Origin: an uncultured Bacteroidota bacterium
Lineage (GTDB): Bacteria; Bacteroidota; Bacteroidia; Flavobacteriales; Flavobacteriaceae
Assembly: GCA_902557655.1 (NCBI GenBank)
Contig: CACEAZ010000003.1
Coordinates: forward strand, 43,131-107,130
Direction of reading: 5' to 3'
Length of the DNA: 64,000 bases
Under the pieces are notes generated by a model that saw only the letters and a list, made by a program, of their open reading frames with translations, was not told where the DNA came from and searched no databases. This document shows positions 50,693 to 60,511 of this stretch, one piece after another. A program made the position numbers and the translations under genes. Numbering within the stretch: the stretch's first letter is position 1; every line of letters starts with the position of its first letter.

Positions 50693-51916
50693 ATGATAGG
50701 ATTAATAAGCTTGAATTACAAAATTGCACCTGTTCAAATCCGTGAACTTTTTTATCTATATCCCGATCAATATTTAAACATATATAAAAGTTTAATCAGT
50801 AAATCTAAGATCAAAGGATTATTTATAATCTCTACTTGCAATAGAACAGAAATATATTTTGAAACAAGCACTAGTGAATCATCAAGCAAAAGTTTTCACT
50901 CTGTCATTATGACCCTAAGCAAACTCAAAAAATTTAATGACGGATTAAGACCTTATATCAAGAAAAAAGATGGGGTAAATGCAATTTCAAAGCATTTATT
51001 TAGATTGGCTAGTGGACTAGAGTCAATGATTGTTGGTGAATATCAAATAGTTGACCAAATTAAATCTGCCTACAAAGTTTGTAAGAAAAATAAAATGTTA
51101 AGCCCCACTTTAGAAAGGATGATACAAAAATCGTTAGAAGCTAGTAAATACATAAGAACAAATTCAGAAATTGACAAAGGAGGTATTTCTGTAAGCTCAG
51201 CTGCAATTGATCAATTGGGTAACATATCGAATTCGAAAAATCTTTCAATATTATGTGTTGGTGCTGGAAGAACATCTAAGCTATCTATAAAGCAACTTGT
51301 TTCAAAAAAATTTAAAAATATATTCGTAACGAATAGAACTGAATCCAATGTTACCCCGATTTTAGAAAAATTTAATCTAAAGCTGGTAAAGTTCAATTCG
51401 TGGAAAAAAATGTTAAATTCTGTAGATATAATTATATTCAGTACATCATCAAAAAAACCTCTATTATCTGATATTGACTTGAAAAATATTGATAACCTAA
51501 GAAAAAATAAAATTGTATTAGTTGATCTTTCTGTGCCAAGAAATATAGTCATTAAAAAAACATATAAGAACGTTGAACTTGTTGATCTTGATAATCTAAA
51601 AGATAGAGTAAACGAAAATTATAATAAAAGAATTTCTGAAATAAATAAGGCAGAATTGATGATTGAAAGCTTTATTAATGATTTTACCGGATGGGTAAAT
51701 AAAAGAGAACTTAGACCTACGATTATTTCGATAAAAAAAGAAATAAAAAATTTAATTTCAGACTCTTCTGTAAAAAATGATGAAAACAAACAGGTAGAAG
51801 AAATTTACGATAAGCTTTCTGACAAACTTGTAAAAAAAATTATATCGGTCAGTGATAACGGCAAAAATACTGATGCTCTAAAAATCATAAATAAAATTTT
51901 TGTTAGCAATGAATAA
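50693..51916 (+). CDS. hemA: Glutamyl-tRNA reductase
   Basis: HemA reduces Glu-tRNA to glutamate-1-semialdehyde, the first committed step of the C5 heme pathway. The 407 residues include the N-terminal catalytic domain with the essential Cys in IISTCNRTEIYFE (Cys 49), the LASGLESMIVGEYQIVDQIK tRNA-binding helix motif, the NADPH domain (ILCVGAGRTSKLSIKQL) and the dimerisation helix near the end. It begins the eight-gene hem operon and overlaps hemC by 8 bp. Confidence 0.97.
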   Translation: MIGLISLNYKIAPVQIRELFYLYPDQYLNIYKSLISKSKIKGLFIISTCNRTEIYFETSTSESSSKSFHSVIMTLSKLKKFNDGLRPYIKKKDGVNAISKHLFRLASGLESMIVGEYQIVDQIKSAYKVCKKNKMLSPTLERMIQKSLEASKYIRTNSEIDKGGISVSSAAIDQLGNISNSKNLSILCVGAGRTSKLSIKQLVSKKFKNIFVTNRTESNVTPILEKFNLKLVKFNSWKKMLNSVDIIIFSTSSKKPLLSDIDLKNIDNLRKNKIVLVDLSVPRNIVIKKTYKNVELVDLDNLKDRVNENYNKRISEINKAELMIESFINDFTGWVNKRELRPTIISIKKEIKNLISDSSVKNDENKQVEEIYDKLSDKLVKKIISVSDNGKNTDALKIINKIFVSNE

Positions 51917-53501
51917 ATTAATCATTGGAACAAGATCTAGTAATCTGGCCCTAACCCAAACTAAATTTGTTATTAAAAAACTTAAGGAAATTGACCCTAC
52001 AATAGATTTTGTTATTAAAAAAATTAAAACTAAAGGAGATATTTTATTAGATAAGGATTTAAATAATATTTTGGACAAAGGTTTTTTTGTCTCTGAAATT
52101 CAAAATGAATTAATAAATAAATCTATCGACTTTGCTGTTCATAGCCTTAAAGACTTACCTACTGATACAAACAAAGATCTAATTTCATTCACTGTGACCG
52201 AAAGAGAAAACCCTATGGATGTTCTTGTATTAAGTAAAAGTTCAGAGAAAAAAGATTTAAAAGAATTAAAGATAATAGGAACATCATCTTTGAGAAGAAA
52301 ACAACAGCTACAATCAATTTCAGACAAAATATCTATAAAAAGTATTCGTGGAAATATTGAAACGAGAATACAAAAGCTTGACCAAGGTCAATATGACGGA
52401 ATTATATTAGCTGCAGCTGGATTAAACAGATTAGGACTGCAAAACAGAATTTCAAGGTTTTTTAAATTGTCTGAAATTACCCCCTCAGCTGGACAAGGAG
52501 CGCTTGCGGTTGAATGCCGAACGAATGATACCAAAACCATTTCGATCCTAAAAAAAATACAGCACAAACAAACCGAGATTTGCGTTAACGAAGAAAGAAA
52601 ATTTTTAAATACGGTTGGTGGAGGTTGTTCATCACCAGACGCAGTTTTATGTGTATTCAACGATGAAGAAATAGGAATAAGGGGAAGAATTTTCAATAAA
52701 CAAACGAGTGAATATGTTGAACAAAAGATAATAGACAAGTATAAGAATCATAATAATATCGGAGTCAAGCTTGCTAAATCAATGATGTTAAAAATTAAAG
52801 ATAATATCATAAGAAATATAATTTTAACTAACGAAGGCGATGTTTCAGGATTTAATAAATTGAAGGAGAATAATTTAATCACTCATCATTTCCCTATGAT
52901 TAAAATTAAACCACTTGAGTTTAAACTTGACAGCTCAGAAAATTATGATTTTATCATTTTTACTTCTAAAAATGGAGTTAGAAATTTTATTAATAAAACT
53001 GAAATAAATCATAAAACTAAATTTATATGTCTTGGTAAAAAAACAGAATTAGCTCTAAATGAATTAGGTTATAAATCATACTACACAGCTAAAAAAAATT
53101 ACAGCAAAATTATGTCTGATGAATTGAAAAAAAATAATTTAATAAAGAATTGCAAAACTCTTCTTGTTCAGGGTAAAATAGCAAAAAATGAGCTTCTCAA
53201 TGGTCTTCAGGAAATTTGTGATGTTAAAAGATTAAATGTCTACAATACAGTGCCTAAAAAGGAAATTTATAAAGATTTAGAAAAACTTTTAAACACTCCA
53301 ACTATGACAGTTTTTTCAAGCCCATCTTCTTTCGATTCATTTAAAAAATTTTACAACCCAAATAAGACCAATATAATTAGTATAGGAAATACAACAACAG
53401 AACACATTATAAGCAAAGGATACAAATGTATTACAACCTCTAAAATGCAATCATTTGAAGGAGTTTCTGAATCAATTTTAAAATATTTAAATAAACTATG
53501 A
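51909..53501 (+). CDS. hemCD: Fused hydroxymethylbilane synthase / uroporphyrinogen-III synthase
   Basis: One frame of 530 residues holds two enzymes. HemC (about 1-300) polymerises porphobilinogen: IIGTRSSNLALTQTKFV, HSLKDLPTD, GTSSLRRKQQLQ, SIRGNIETRIQKL, GQGALAVECR, and the cofactor Cys in GGGCSSPDAVL. From about residue 300 comes the HemD domain, which closes the ring: IILTNEGDVSGFNKLKENN, IIFTSKNGVRNF, KNCKTLLVQGKIAKNELL, VFSSPSSFDSF and ISIGNTTTEHI. I see no stop or frameshift between them. The ATG at 51909 is used; it overlaps hemA by 8 bp, and hemB overlaps the end by 4 bp. Confidence 0.93.
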   Translation: MNKLIIGTRSSNLALTQTKFVIKKLKEIDPTIDFVIKKIKTKGDILLDKDLNNILDKGFFVSEIQNELINKSIDFAVHSLKDLPTDTNKDLISFTVTERENPMDVLVLSKSSEKKDLKELKIIGTSSLRRKQQLQSISDKISIKSIRGNIETRIQKLDQGQYDGIILAAAGLNRLGLQNRISRFFKLSEITPSAGQGALAVECRTNDTKTISILKKIQHKQTEICVNEERKFLNTVGGGCSSPDAVLCVFNDEEIGIRGRIFNKQTSEYVEQKIIDKYKNHNNIGVKLAKSMMLKIKDNIIRNIILTNEGDVSGFNKLKENNLITHHFPMIKIKPLEFKLDSSENYDFIIFTSKNGVRNFINKTEINHKTKFICLGKKTELALNELGYKSYYTAKKNYSKIMSDELKKNNLIKNCKTLLVQGKIAKNELLNGLQEICDVKRLNVYNTVPKKEIYKDLEKLLNTPTMTVFSSPSSFDSFKKFYNPNKTNIISIGNTTTEHIISKGYKCITTSKMQSFEGVSESILKYLNKL

Positions 53502-54484
53502 ATTTTCCAACAACAAGAATGAGAAGGCTTAGATATAATAAGATTCTAAGAAATATGATTGAAGACACATACATTCATTCATCTGATCTAATATATCCAA
53601 TTTTTGTTACTGAAGGAACTAATATTAAAGAACCAATTGAATCAATGCCTGGTCAATTTAGGCATTCAATTGATCGTACAATTTTATTATGTGAAGAACT
53701 TTTAAGTAATAACATAAAATCAATTATTTTATTTGGAATAGTGAAAGAAAAGGATGATACAGGAAAAATATCTTGTAGCTCTAAAAGTATTGTTCCAAAA
53801 ACAATAACCTCGTTAAAAAACAAGTTTAAGCGTGAGTTATATATTATAGCTGATGTATGTAATTGTGAATACACAAAACACGGTCACTGCGGCACTATAA
53901 TTGAAAATGACGTAGATAATGACTCAACGCTATTAACCTTGGTAGAACAATCTCTAATTTTAGCTAAAAGTGGTGCTGACGCACTGGCTCCTTCTGATAT
54001 GATGGACGGAAGAGTTGGTTCGATTAGAGAAATTCTAGATAAAAATAAATTTGAAAAAATTCCAATTTTCCCATATTCCGTGAAATACAGTTCAGCATTT
54101 TATGGGCCATTTCGTGATGCTGCGAACAGTTCACCATCATTTGGCAACAGGAAAACATACCAGATGAATTTTAAAAATTCTGATGAAGCTATTAATGAAG
54201 TAAGATTAGATTTAAATGAAGGTGCTGATGTTATAATCATCAAGCCAGCAATGGCATATCTGGATATCATCTATAAAATTAAAGAAAAATTTAATATTCC
54301 TATAATAGCCTATAATGTAAGTGGTGAATATTCAATGGTCAAAAGTGCATCTGAAAATAATTTCATTAATGAAATGGAAATTGTTTTGGAAATACTTCAC
54401 TCAATAAAAAGAGCTGGTGCTAATGCAATAATTAGCTACCACGCACTAGAAGTTGCTAAATTTTTAAAAAAAAATAATGTATAA
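53498..54484 (+). CDS. hemB: Delta-aminolevulinic acid dehydratase (porphobilinogen synthase)
   Basis: HemB joins two 5-aminolevulinate molecules to porphobilinogen. The 328-residue protein starts PTTRMRRLRYN and has the metal site DVCNCEYTKHGHCG (Cys-type zinc ligands), DMMDGRVGSIRE, the first Schiff-base Lys in PYSVKYSSAFYGPFRDA and the second in VIIIKPAMAYLDII. The three-Cys site suggests a zinc-dependent form. It overlaps hemCD by 4 bp and hemL by 8 bp. Confidence 0.97.
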   Translation: MNFPTTRMRRLRYNKILRNMIEDTYIHSSDLIYPIFVTEGTNIKEPIESMPGQFRHSIDRTILLCEELLSNNIKSIILFGIVKEKDDTGKISCSSKSIVPKTITSLKNKFKRELYIIADVCNCEYTKHGHCGTIIENDVDNDSTLLTLVEQSLILAKSGADALAPSDMMDGRVGSIREILDKNKFEKIPIFPYSVKYSSAFYGPFRDAANSSPSFGNRKTYQMNFKNSDEAINEVRLDLNEGADVIIIKPAMAYLDIIYKIKEKFNIPIIAYNVSGEYSMVKSASENNFINEMEIVLEILHSIKRAGANAIISYHALEVAKFLKKNNV

Positions 54485-55757
54485 TAAAAGTAAAATTGCT
54501 TTTGAGCAATCAAAAAAACTTATTCCAGGTGGTGTTAATTCACCTGTTAGAGCGTTTAAGAGCGTAAAATGCAACCCAGTATTTTTTGATCACGGAAAAG
54601 GAAGTAAACTTTACGACGTAGATGGAAACGAATTTATTGACTGTATTTCATCATGGGGGCCTCTAATTTTTGGTCATGCAGATAAAATAACGCAAGAAAA
54701 GCTGAATGAATATCTTTTAAAAGGGACAACATATGGAGCTCCAACTATAATTGAATCAAAAATGGCTAAAAAAATCATAGAACTCGTTCCTTCGATTGAA
54801 AAAGTAAGAATGGTTAATTCAGGAACAGAAGCAACTATGAGCGCTATAAGACTTGCAAGAGGATATACATCAAGAAATTTGATTTTAAAATTTTCAGGAA
54901 ATTATCATGGGCATGGAGATAGCTTCTTAATTAAGGCTGGCTCAGGAGCAATGACATTGGGGTTACCCGATAGCCCTGGGGTTACTAAGAACACAGCAAA
55001 GGATACTATTATTGCTGAATTTAACTCAATTGAATCAGTTAAAGAACAGTTTAACCAAAATCCCGATCAGATAGCTGCCGTGATTATAGAACCTGTAGCT
55101 GGAAATATGGGATTAGTTAAGTCTAGAAGAGATTTCTTAATTGAACTAAGAAATATTTGCGATAAAAATAAAACTCTACTCATATTTGATGAAGTAATGA
55201 GTGGTTTTAGATTGGCGGCTGGGGGTGCTCAAGAGGTATATAACGTAATACCTGACATAACAACATTAGGTAAAATTATTGGAGGAGGTCTACCGGTTGG
55301 AGCTTATGGGGGAAAATTTGAAATAATGGATTACTTAGCACCTAATGGACCTGTTTATCAAGCTGGAACTCTTTCAGGAAATCCATTAGCCATGAGTGCT
55401 GGTCTTTCTGTTTTAAACAGATTAAATAAAAAACTTTATGAAAAGCTTGAAAACATAACAAAAGAAATCGAAAAAGGATTCCTGAAAAATATCAAAGAAA
55501 CCAAAAGCAAAGCGATAATTAACAGGGCAGGCTCAATGATGACCTTATTTTTTACTGACCAAGAAAAAATTGAAAGCTACGATCATGCAATGAAATGTAA
55601 TTTAGACCAATATGCCAAATATTTCAAAAACATGTTAGATATGGGTATATATTTACCCCCCTCACAGTATGAGTGTATGTTTATTTCCTCTGCATATAAT
55701 GAAAACGATATTAAAAAAATTATTGATTGTAATAAAAAATCCCTTGAATTACTATGA
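54477..55757 (+). CDS. hemL: Glutamate-1-semialdehyde 2,1-aminomutase
   Basis: HemL is a PLP-dependent aminomutase that forms 5-aminolevulinate. The 426 residues contain IPGGVNSPVRAFKSV, VNSGTEATMSAIRLARG, FSGNYHGHGDSFL, IFDEVMSGFR and the PLP Lys in TTLGKIIGGGLPVGAYGG (Lys 266). Together with hemA it proves the C5 pathway, not the C4 pathway. The start is the ATG at 54477, overlapping hemB by 8 bp; the stop overlaps hemE by 4 bp. Confidence 0.97.
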   Translation: MYNKSKIAFEQSKKLIPGGVNSPVRAFKSVKCNPVFFDHGKGSKLYDVDGNEFIDCISSWGPLIFGHADKITQEKLNEYLLKGTTYGAPTIIESKMAKKIIELVPSIEKVRMVNSGTEATMSAIRLARGYTSRNLILKFSGNYHGHGDSFLIKAGSGAMTLGLPDSPGVTKNTAKDTIIAEFNSIESVKEQFNQNPDQIAAVIIEPVAGNMGLVKSRRDFLIELRNICDKNKTLLIFDEVMSGFRLAAGGAQEVYNVIPDITTLGKIIGGGLPVGAYGGKFEIMDYLAPNGPVYQAGTLSGNPLAMSAGLSVLNRLNKKLYEKLENITKEIEKGFLKNIKETKSKAIINRAGSMMTLFFTDQEKIESYDHAMKCNLDQYAKYFKNMLDMGIYLPPSQYECMFISSAYNENDIKKIIDCNKKSLELL

Positions 55758-56782
55758 TAGAAAATAACATTTTTATTGATAATATAAACGGAAAAAAAAC
55801 TTCTAGACCGCCAGTTTGGTTCATGAGACAAGCTGGAAGAATACTACCCTCCTATCTAGAATTGAAAAAAAAATATTCATTTGACGAATTAATGCAGGAC
55901 AAAAGTTTGGCTGCTAAAGTCACTTTATTACCAATTAATGATCTGGGTGTTGATGCAGGTATATTATTTTCAGATATTTTGGTTATTCCAAAAGCATTAG
56001 GGCTTGAGCTAGTTTTTACCAATACAGGGCCAAAATTTAACAATGCATTAAATCATAAAATTGACACGAAAAACTTGAATTTTGACCCAAGAAAACTTGA
56101 ATATATTTACGATAACATCAAAGAAATAAAATCACAAAAACCAGATTTACCTCTTATTGGATTTTGTGGTGGCCCATTAACTACTCTGTTATTTATGTTT
56201 AGACGAAACGAGGTTAAAAAAGATTTCACTGATGTTATTAAACTTTTTTACAAAGAAAAAAAGAAATGCTTAAGTGTCATGGAAATGATTACCGAAGCCT
56301 CCATTGAGTATGTTAAAAACCAGATAAATAGCGGAATTGATTGCTTTCAATTATTTGAGACATACTGCGGGATAATTCCTGAAGAAATGTATACAGAAAT
56401 TGTTTTACCTTTTTCTAAAAAAATATTGAATGTGGCAATGGAAAAAAATTGCAGAACAATTTTTTTTCCAAAAAATTATAATTTCGGATTAAAACAAATT
56501 AATAAGGGCATATGTGATTACACTAGTATTGACTGGCAAATTCCTCTAGAAACGGCACGAACATTGTTAGATAAAAATGTTGGAATTCAAGGTAATATGG
56601 ATCCAAGATTATTTTTTTCTGATAAAAAGTATATTGAAAATTATTTGACCAGCTTAAAAAGATTTGGTGAAAAAAATAATAATTGGATTTTTAATTTAGG
56701 ACATGGGTTTATCCCAGGTATTGATGTTAATAATGCTCGTTTTGTAGTTGACTGGGTAAAAAGCACAAATTGGAATAGATAA
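55754..56782 (+). CDS. hemE: Uroporphyrinogen decarboxylase
   Basis: HemE removes four carboxyl groups from uroporphyrinogen III to give coproporphyrinogen III. The 342 residues include the N-terminal RPPVWFMRQAGR signature, FSDILVIPKALGLEL, and GFCGGPLTTLLFMF, with the C-terminal IPLETARTLLDKNVGIQGNMDPRL and NLGHGFIPGIDVNNA. Overlaps hemL by 4 bp and is followed by hemN after 1 bp. Confidence 0.96.
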   Translation: MIENNIFIDNINGKKTSRPPVWFMRQAGRILPSYLELKKKYSFDELMQDKSLAAKVTLLPINDLGVDAGILFSDILVIPKALGLELVFTNTGPKFNNALNHKIDTKNLNFDPRKLEYIYDNIKEIKSQKPDLPLIGFCGGPLTTLLFMFRRNEVKKDFTDVIKLFYKEKKKCLSVMEMITEASIEYVKNQINSGIDCFQLFETYCGIIPEEMYTEIVLPFSKKILNVAMEKNCRTIFFPKNYNFGLKQINKGICDYTSIDWQIPLETARTLLDKNVGIQGNMDPRLFFSDKKYIENYLTSLKRFGEKNNNWIFNLGHGFIPGIDVNNARFVVDWVKSTNWNR

Positions 56783-56783
56783 A

Positions 56784-58160
56784 ATGAAAGTCGATAATAC
56801 TTTATTGAAAAAATTTAATAAAAAGGGGCCCAGATACACATCCTATCCGCCTGCAACTCATTTTACAGAAAACTATGATGATAAAGATTTTATTAATTCA
56901 GTTTTTAATTCTAATAATGAAAACCCACATAATGTTTCTGTATATATTCACATACCCTTTTGTCCTCAAATCTGTCATTTTTGTGGATGTACAACAGAAT
57001 CAGGATTTACAAAACCTTTTTTAGAAAGATATATAGATGCATTAATGAAAGAAATTGAATATGTGTCTAAATACATTAATGAAGACAGAAAATTGACACA
57101 GATACATTGGGGAGGTGGAACCCCCAATGCAATTTCATTAAAATATATTGAAAAAGTAACGAATAAAATTAAAGAATGCTTTAACCTTTCCAAGGAGTAT
57201 GAAATGGCCATAGAATGTAGCCCGGCACACTTAGATTTTAAACACATCGAACTCTTAAAACAATTTGGTTTTAATAGGATCTCATTGGGAATTCAAGATT
57301 TTAACGAAGAAGTCTTAGATGCAATTAACAGAAGAAGACCAAAACATCCAATTGATAAAATTATTAATAAGATTCACTCTGAAGGTTTCACTGGGACTAA
57401 TATAGATTTAGTTTATGGTCTTCCGCTTCAAACCGTAGAAAATTTTAACGATTCAATAGAAAAAGCGATTGAATTAAACACAGATAGGATTGTAACTTTT
57501 TCATATGCGCACGTACCCTCCATATTGCCAAGACAAAAAATTCTTGAAAACATAGGTTTTCCATCATCAAAAGAAAAGGCTCAAATGTATAATAATGCAT
57601 ACAGGAAGTTTACAAAAGCAGGTTATGTAGCAATTGGAATGGATCATTTTTGTAGGCCTGATGACGAATTTTATGTTGCCCTAAAAAACAATCAACTTCA
57701 CAGGAATTTTCAGGGTTATTGCACTAAAAAAACCACTGGACAAGTTTATGGTTTTGGAGCATCTTCAATATCTCAGCTATTTTCAGCATACAGTCAAAAT
57801 GTTAAAAATGCTGCCCAATACATAAAAAAAATTAATGAAAAAAATACAGCAGTTTTAAGAGGTTATTCAGTCTCTAAAGATGAAAAGATTATCAGAGCTA
57901 TAATTAATTCAATTATGTGTAATTATTATATTGATTTTTCTGAAATTTCAGAAAAATTTCAAACAGATAAAAATTATATCAAAAATTTGGTTGATTTCAA
58001 TACTAAAAAGTTTAGAGATTTTATTGACTTAAATATAATGCAAATCAAGAACGACAGAATAGTTGTTTCTCAAGATGCAAGATTGTTTATCAGAAATATT
58101 GCGATGGAGTTTGACCCATTATTAAATAATAAAATTGGCACTTATTCAAAAACTATATAA
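56784..58160 (+). CDS. hemN: Oxygen-independent coproporphyrinogen III oxidase
   Basis: HemN is a radical-SAM enzyme that makes protoporphyrinogen IX without oxygen. The 458 residues have the iron-sulfur motif in HIPFCPQICHFCGCTT (Cys 60, 64, 67 and 69), where the C-x3-C-x2-C-x-C pattern with CGC marks true HemN rather than HemW. Further support: GGGTPNAISLKYI, NRISLGIQDFNEEVL, DLVYGLPLQT and MDHFCRPDDE. The oxygen-dependent hemF is not in this operon. The stop overlaps the hemH start by 1 bp. Confidence 0.95.
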   Translation: MKVDNTLLKKFNKKGPRYTSYPPATHFTENYDDKDFINSVFNSNNENPHNVSVYIHIPFCPQICHFCGCTTESGFTKPFLERYIDALMKEIEYVSKYINEDRKLTQIHWGGGTPNAISLKYIEKVTNKIKECFNLSKEYEMAIECSPAHLDFKHIELLKQFGFNRISLGIQDFNEEVLDAINRRRPKHPIDKIINKIHSEGFTGTNIDLVYGLPLQTVENFNDSIEKAIELNTDRIVTFSYAHVPSILPRQKILENIGFPSSKEKAQMYNNAYRKFTKAGYVAIGMDHFCRPDDEFYVALKNNQLHRNFQGYCTKKTTGQVYGFGASSISQLFSAYSQNVKNAAQYIKKINEKNTAVLRGYSVSKDEKIIRAIINSIMCNYYIDFSEISEKFQTDKNYIKNLVDFNTKKFRDFIDLNIMQIKNDRIVVSQDARLFIRNIAMEFDPLLNNKIGTYSKTI

Positions 58161-59176
58161 TGAAAGGTTTATTACTAATAAATTTAGGATCTCCAGACAG
58201 CACATCAATCAGTGATGTAAAAAAATATTTAGATGAATTTCTAATGGACAAAAGAGTTATAGGTAAAAGCTATATTTTCAGGTGGATACTTGTTAAATTA
58301 ATTATTCTGAATTTTAGACCTAAAAAATCTGCAAAAGCATATAAAAAAATATGGTGGAAAGAAGGATCCCCATTAATAGTTTTGTCCAGAAGGCTATTCA
58401 AAAAAGTCTCCGATTATTTGTCTATTCCGGTATCACTGGCTATGCGCTATGGATCGATCAGCATACATAATGGATTGAAGGAATTAAATAGCAAAGGGGT
58501 AACAGAGTTTATTGTTTTACCTCTATACCCCCACTATGCAATGTCCTCTTATGAAACAGTAGTAGAGAAAGTAAAAGAAGAAGTTAATATTAACTTTCCT
58601 AATAAAGAAATTAAAGTTATTGAACCTTTTTACAAAGATTCAAATTACATTAAACTTTTAAGCGATAAAATCAAAGAGACTATTTCAGATATTCATTACG
58701 ACCATATACTATTTTCATACCACGGAATCCCTGTAAGTCATCTTAAAATATCAGATCCTACAAATTCACATTGCTATAAAAAAAATAATTGTTGCTCGAT
58801 TGATTCTGAGGCCCACAAAACTTGTTATAAACATCAGGTTATAGTCACCACAGAATTAGTTGCAAAATATTTAGATTTAGAAGATAATAAATATAGTGTA
58901 TCGTTTCAATCAAGACTAGCAAATGAACCTTGGCTCAAACCATATACTGATAGCGAACTTGAAAGATTAGCAAAAGACGGTAAAAAGAATTTAGTGATTG
59001 TTACGCCTGCGTTTGTTACCGACTGTTTGGAGACATTAGAAGAAATTGTAATGGAAGGAAAAGAAGAGTTTTTAGATGCTGGAGGTGAAAATTATTACTA
59101 TGTTCCTTGCTTAAATGATGATGACAGCTGGGCTAAACTAATTTCAAAATGGACAAATCAATATATTGATGCATAG
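58160..59176 (+). CDS. hemH: Ferrochelatase
   Basis: HemH inserts Fe2+ into protoporphyrin IX. The 338-residue protein starts MKGLLLINLGSPDS and includes PLIVLSRRLFKKV, AMRYGSISI, LPLYPHYAMSSYETV, the active-site His in LFSYHGIPVSHL, and the C-terminal VSFQSRLANEPWLKPYTD and VTPAFVTDCLETLEEI. These are family signatures. It is followed by hemG after 3 bp. Confidence 0.97.
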   Translation: MKGLLLINLGSPDSTSISDVKKYLDEFLMDKRVIGKSYIFRWILVKLIILNFRPKKSAKAYKKIWWKEGSPLIVLSRRLFKKVSDYLSIPVSLAMRYGSISIHNGLKELNSKGVTEFIVLPLYPHYAMSSYETVVEKVKEEVNINFPNKEIKVIEPFYKDSNYIKLLSDKIKETISDIHYDHILFSYHGIPVSHLKISDPTNSHCYKKNNCCSIDSEAHKTCYKHQVIVTTELVAKYLDLEDNKYSVSFQSRLANEPWLKPYTDSELERLAKDGKKNLVIVTPAFVTDCLETLEEIVMEGKEEFLDAGGENYYYVPCLNDDDSWAKLISKWTNQYIDA

Positions 59177-59179
59177 AAA

Positions 59180-60511
59180 ATGAAAATAGATTCATTTAAG
59201 CAAGTAGATACAATAATTTTAGGTGCAGGCATTTCAGGATTAACCCTAGCTCATTATTTAAACAAAAAAAACCTCGATTTTTTAGTTGTAGAATCAAAGC
59301 CAAGGGTTGGTGGAAATATTATTTCATTTGAAAAGAGTGGGTTTGTTTGTGAAAATGGGCCAAATACGGTCTTATTAAATAAAAAATCAGTTGTTGAATT
59401 AATCGATGAAATTGGATTAAAAGACAAAATAATTTTTCCAAATGACTACAATAATAAAAGATTTCTATTAAGAAAAGGCAAACTAATACCTATCCCACAA
59501 AACTTTATTGAATTTATTAAAACAAATCTTTTAAGTCTAACATCAAAATTGAGATTGATAATTGAAATTTTTATTCCAAAACACAACCGTAATGTTTCTG
59601 TTAAAAGCTTCTTTAAAAAAAGATTTGGAAACAATTTTGAAGAAATTTTCGTAGAGCCATTTCTAACAGGTATTTATGCAGGAGAAACCAATAAAATGAG
59701 TACAAAACATGTCCAAAATAAAATTTGGAACATGGAACAAAAGAGCGGAAGTATAATTATTGATACACTAAAGAGGAAAAAAAAATTAAACAAATCAAGA
59801 TCCTTTAATTTTAAAAATGGTCTTATCGATTTCGTTTTAGCAATCAACAAAAACATATGTAATAAAGTGATTTTAAAAAGCGAGGTCACTTCTGTGAAAA
59901 AAATAAAAAAAGGATATGAAATCATTATAAATAATAACATCAAATATCATTGTAAAAAATTGATAAGTACCCTGCCAGCATTTGGATTAGCAAATATAAT
60001 TTTTGATGAAAAAATATCTAAAAACTTAAAAAAAATAAACTATTGTCCAATTATGGTTCTTCACCTTGGAATTGAAAAATCCAAAATCAAAGAAAATATT
60101 GACGGATTTGGTGTATTAACTAAAAGAAAAGACAATCAAAGTTTTCTGGGAATTCTATTTAACAGTAGAATATTCCCACATGTTGCCCCTCAAGGAAATG
60201 ATTTGCTAACAGTCATTATTGGTGGGGCTAGACAGCCTCAATTAATTGATCAAGACATAAATAAATTAAAAAAAACAATAATTAATGAAATAAGAAAAAT
60301 TATTTCTTATGATGGAAAAATAATTATGGAAAATAATTTTTTATGGAAAAATGGAATCCCTCAATATGATTTAGATCATGAAGTTTTGATTAATAATATC
60401 TCTGATTTTCATAAAAAAAATAAGAACTTTTATATCCTTGGAAACTATATTAAAGGAATTTCAGTAAGCGATTGCATTCAAAATGCATTTGAACTTTCAA
60501 AAAAATTATGA
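59180..60511 (+). CDS. hemG: Protoporphyrinogen oxidase (HemG/HemY FAD type)
   Basis: The FAD-dependent enzyme oxidises protoporphyrinogen IX to protoporphyrin IX. The 443-residue protein has the FAD motif IILGAGISGLTLAHYLN near residue 12, ESKPRVGGNI, NTVLLNKKSVVELIDEIGL, FVEPFLTGIYAGETNKMSTKHV, and the C-terminal FAD-binding NFYILGNYIKGISVSDCIQNA. It is the HemY-type oxygen-dependent family (distinct from the E. coli flavodoxin-like HemG). Its 3' end overlaps the convergent fbpC by 6 bp. Confidence 0.93.
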   Translation: MKIDSFKQVDTIILGAGISGLTLAHYLNKKNLDFLVVESKPRVGGNIISFEKSGFVCENGPNTVLLNKKSVVELIDEIGLKDKIIFPNDYNNKRFLLRKGKLIPIPQNFIEFIKTNLLSLTSKLRLIIEIFIPKHNRNVSVKSFFKKRFGNNFEEIFVEPFLTGIYAGETNKMSTKHVQNKIWNMEQKSGSIIIDTLKRKKKLNKSRSFNFKNGLIDFVLAINKNICNKVILKSEVTSVKKIKKGYEIIINNNIKYHCKKLISTLPAFGLANIIFDEKISKNLKKINYCPIMVLHLGIEKSKIKENIDGFGVLTKRKDNQSFLGILFNSRIFPHVAPQGNDLLTVIIGGARQPQLIDQDINKLKKTIINEIRKIISYDGKIIMENNFLWKNGIPQYDLDHEVLINNISDFHKKNKNFYILGNYIKGISVSDCIQNAFELSKKL

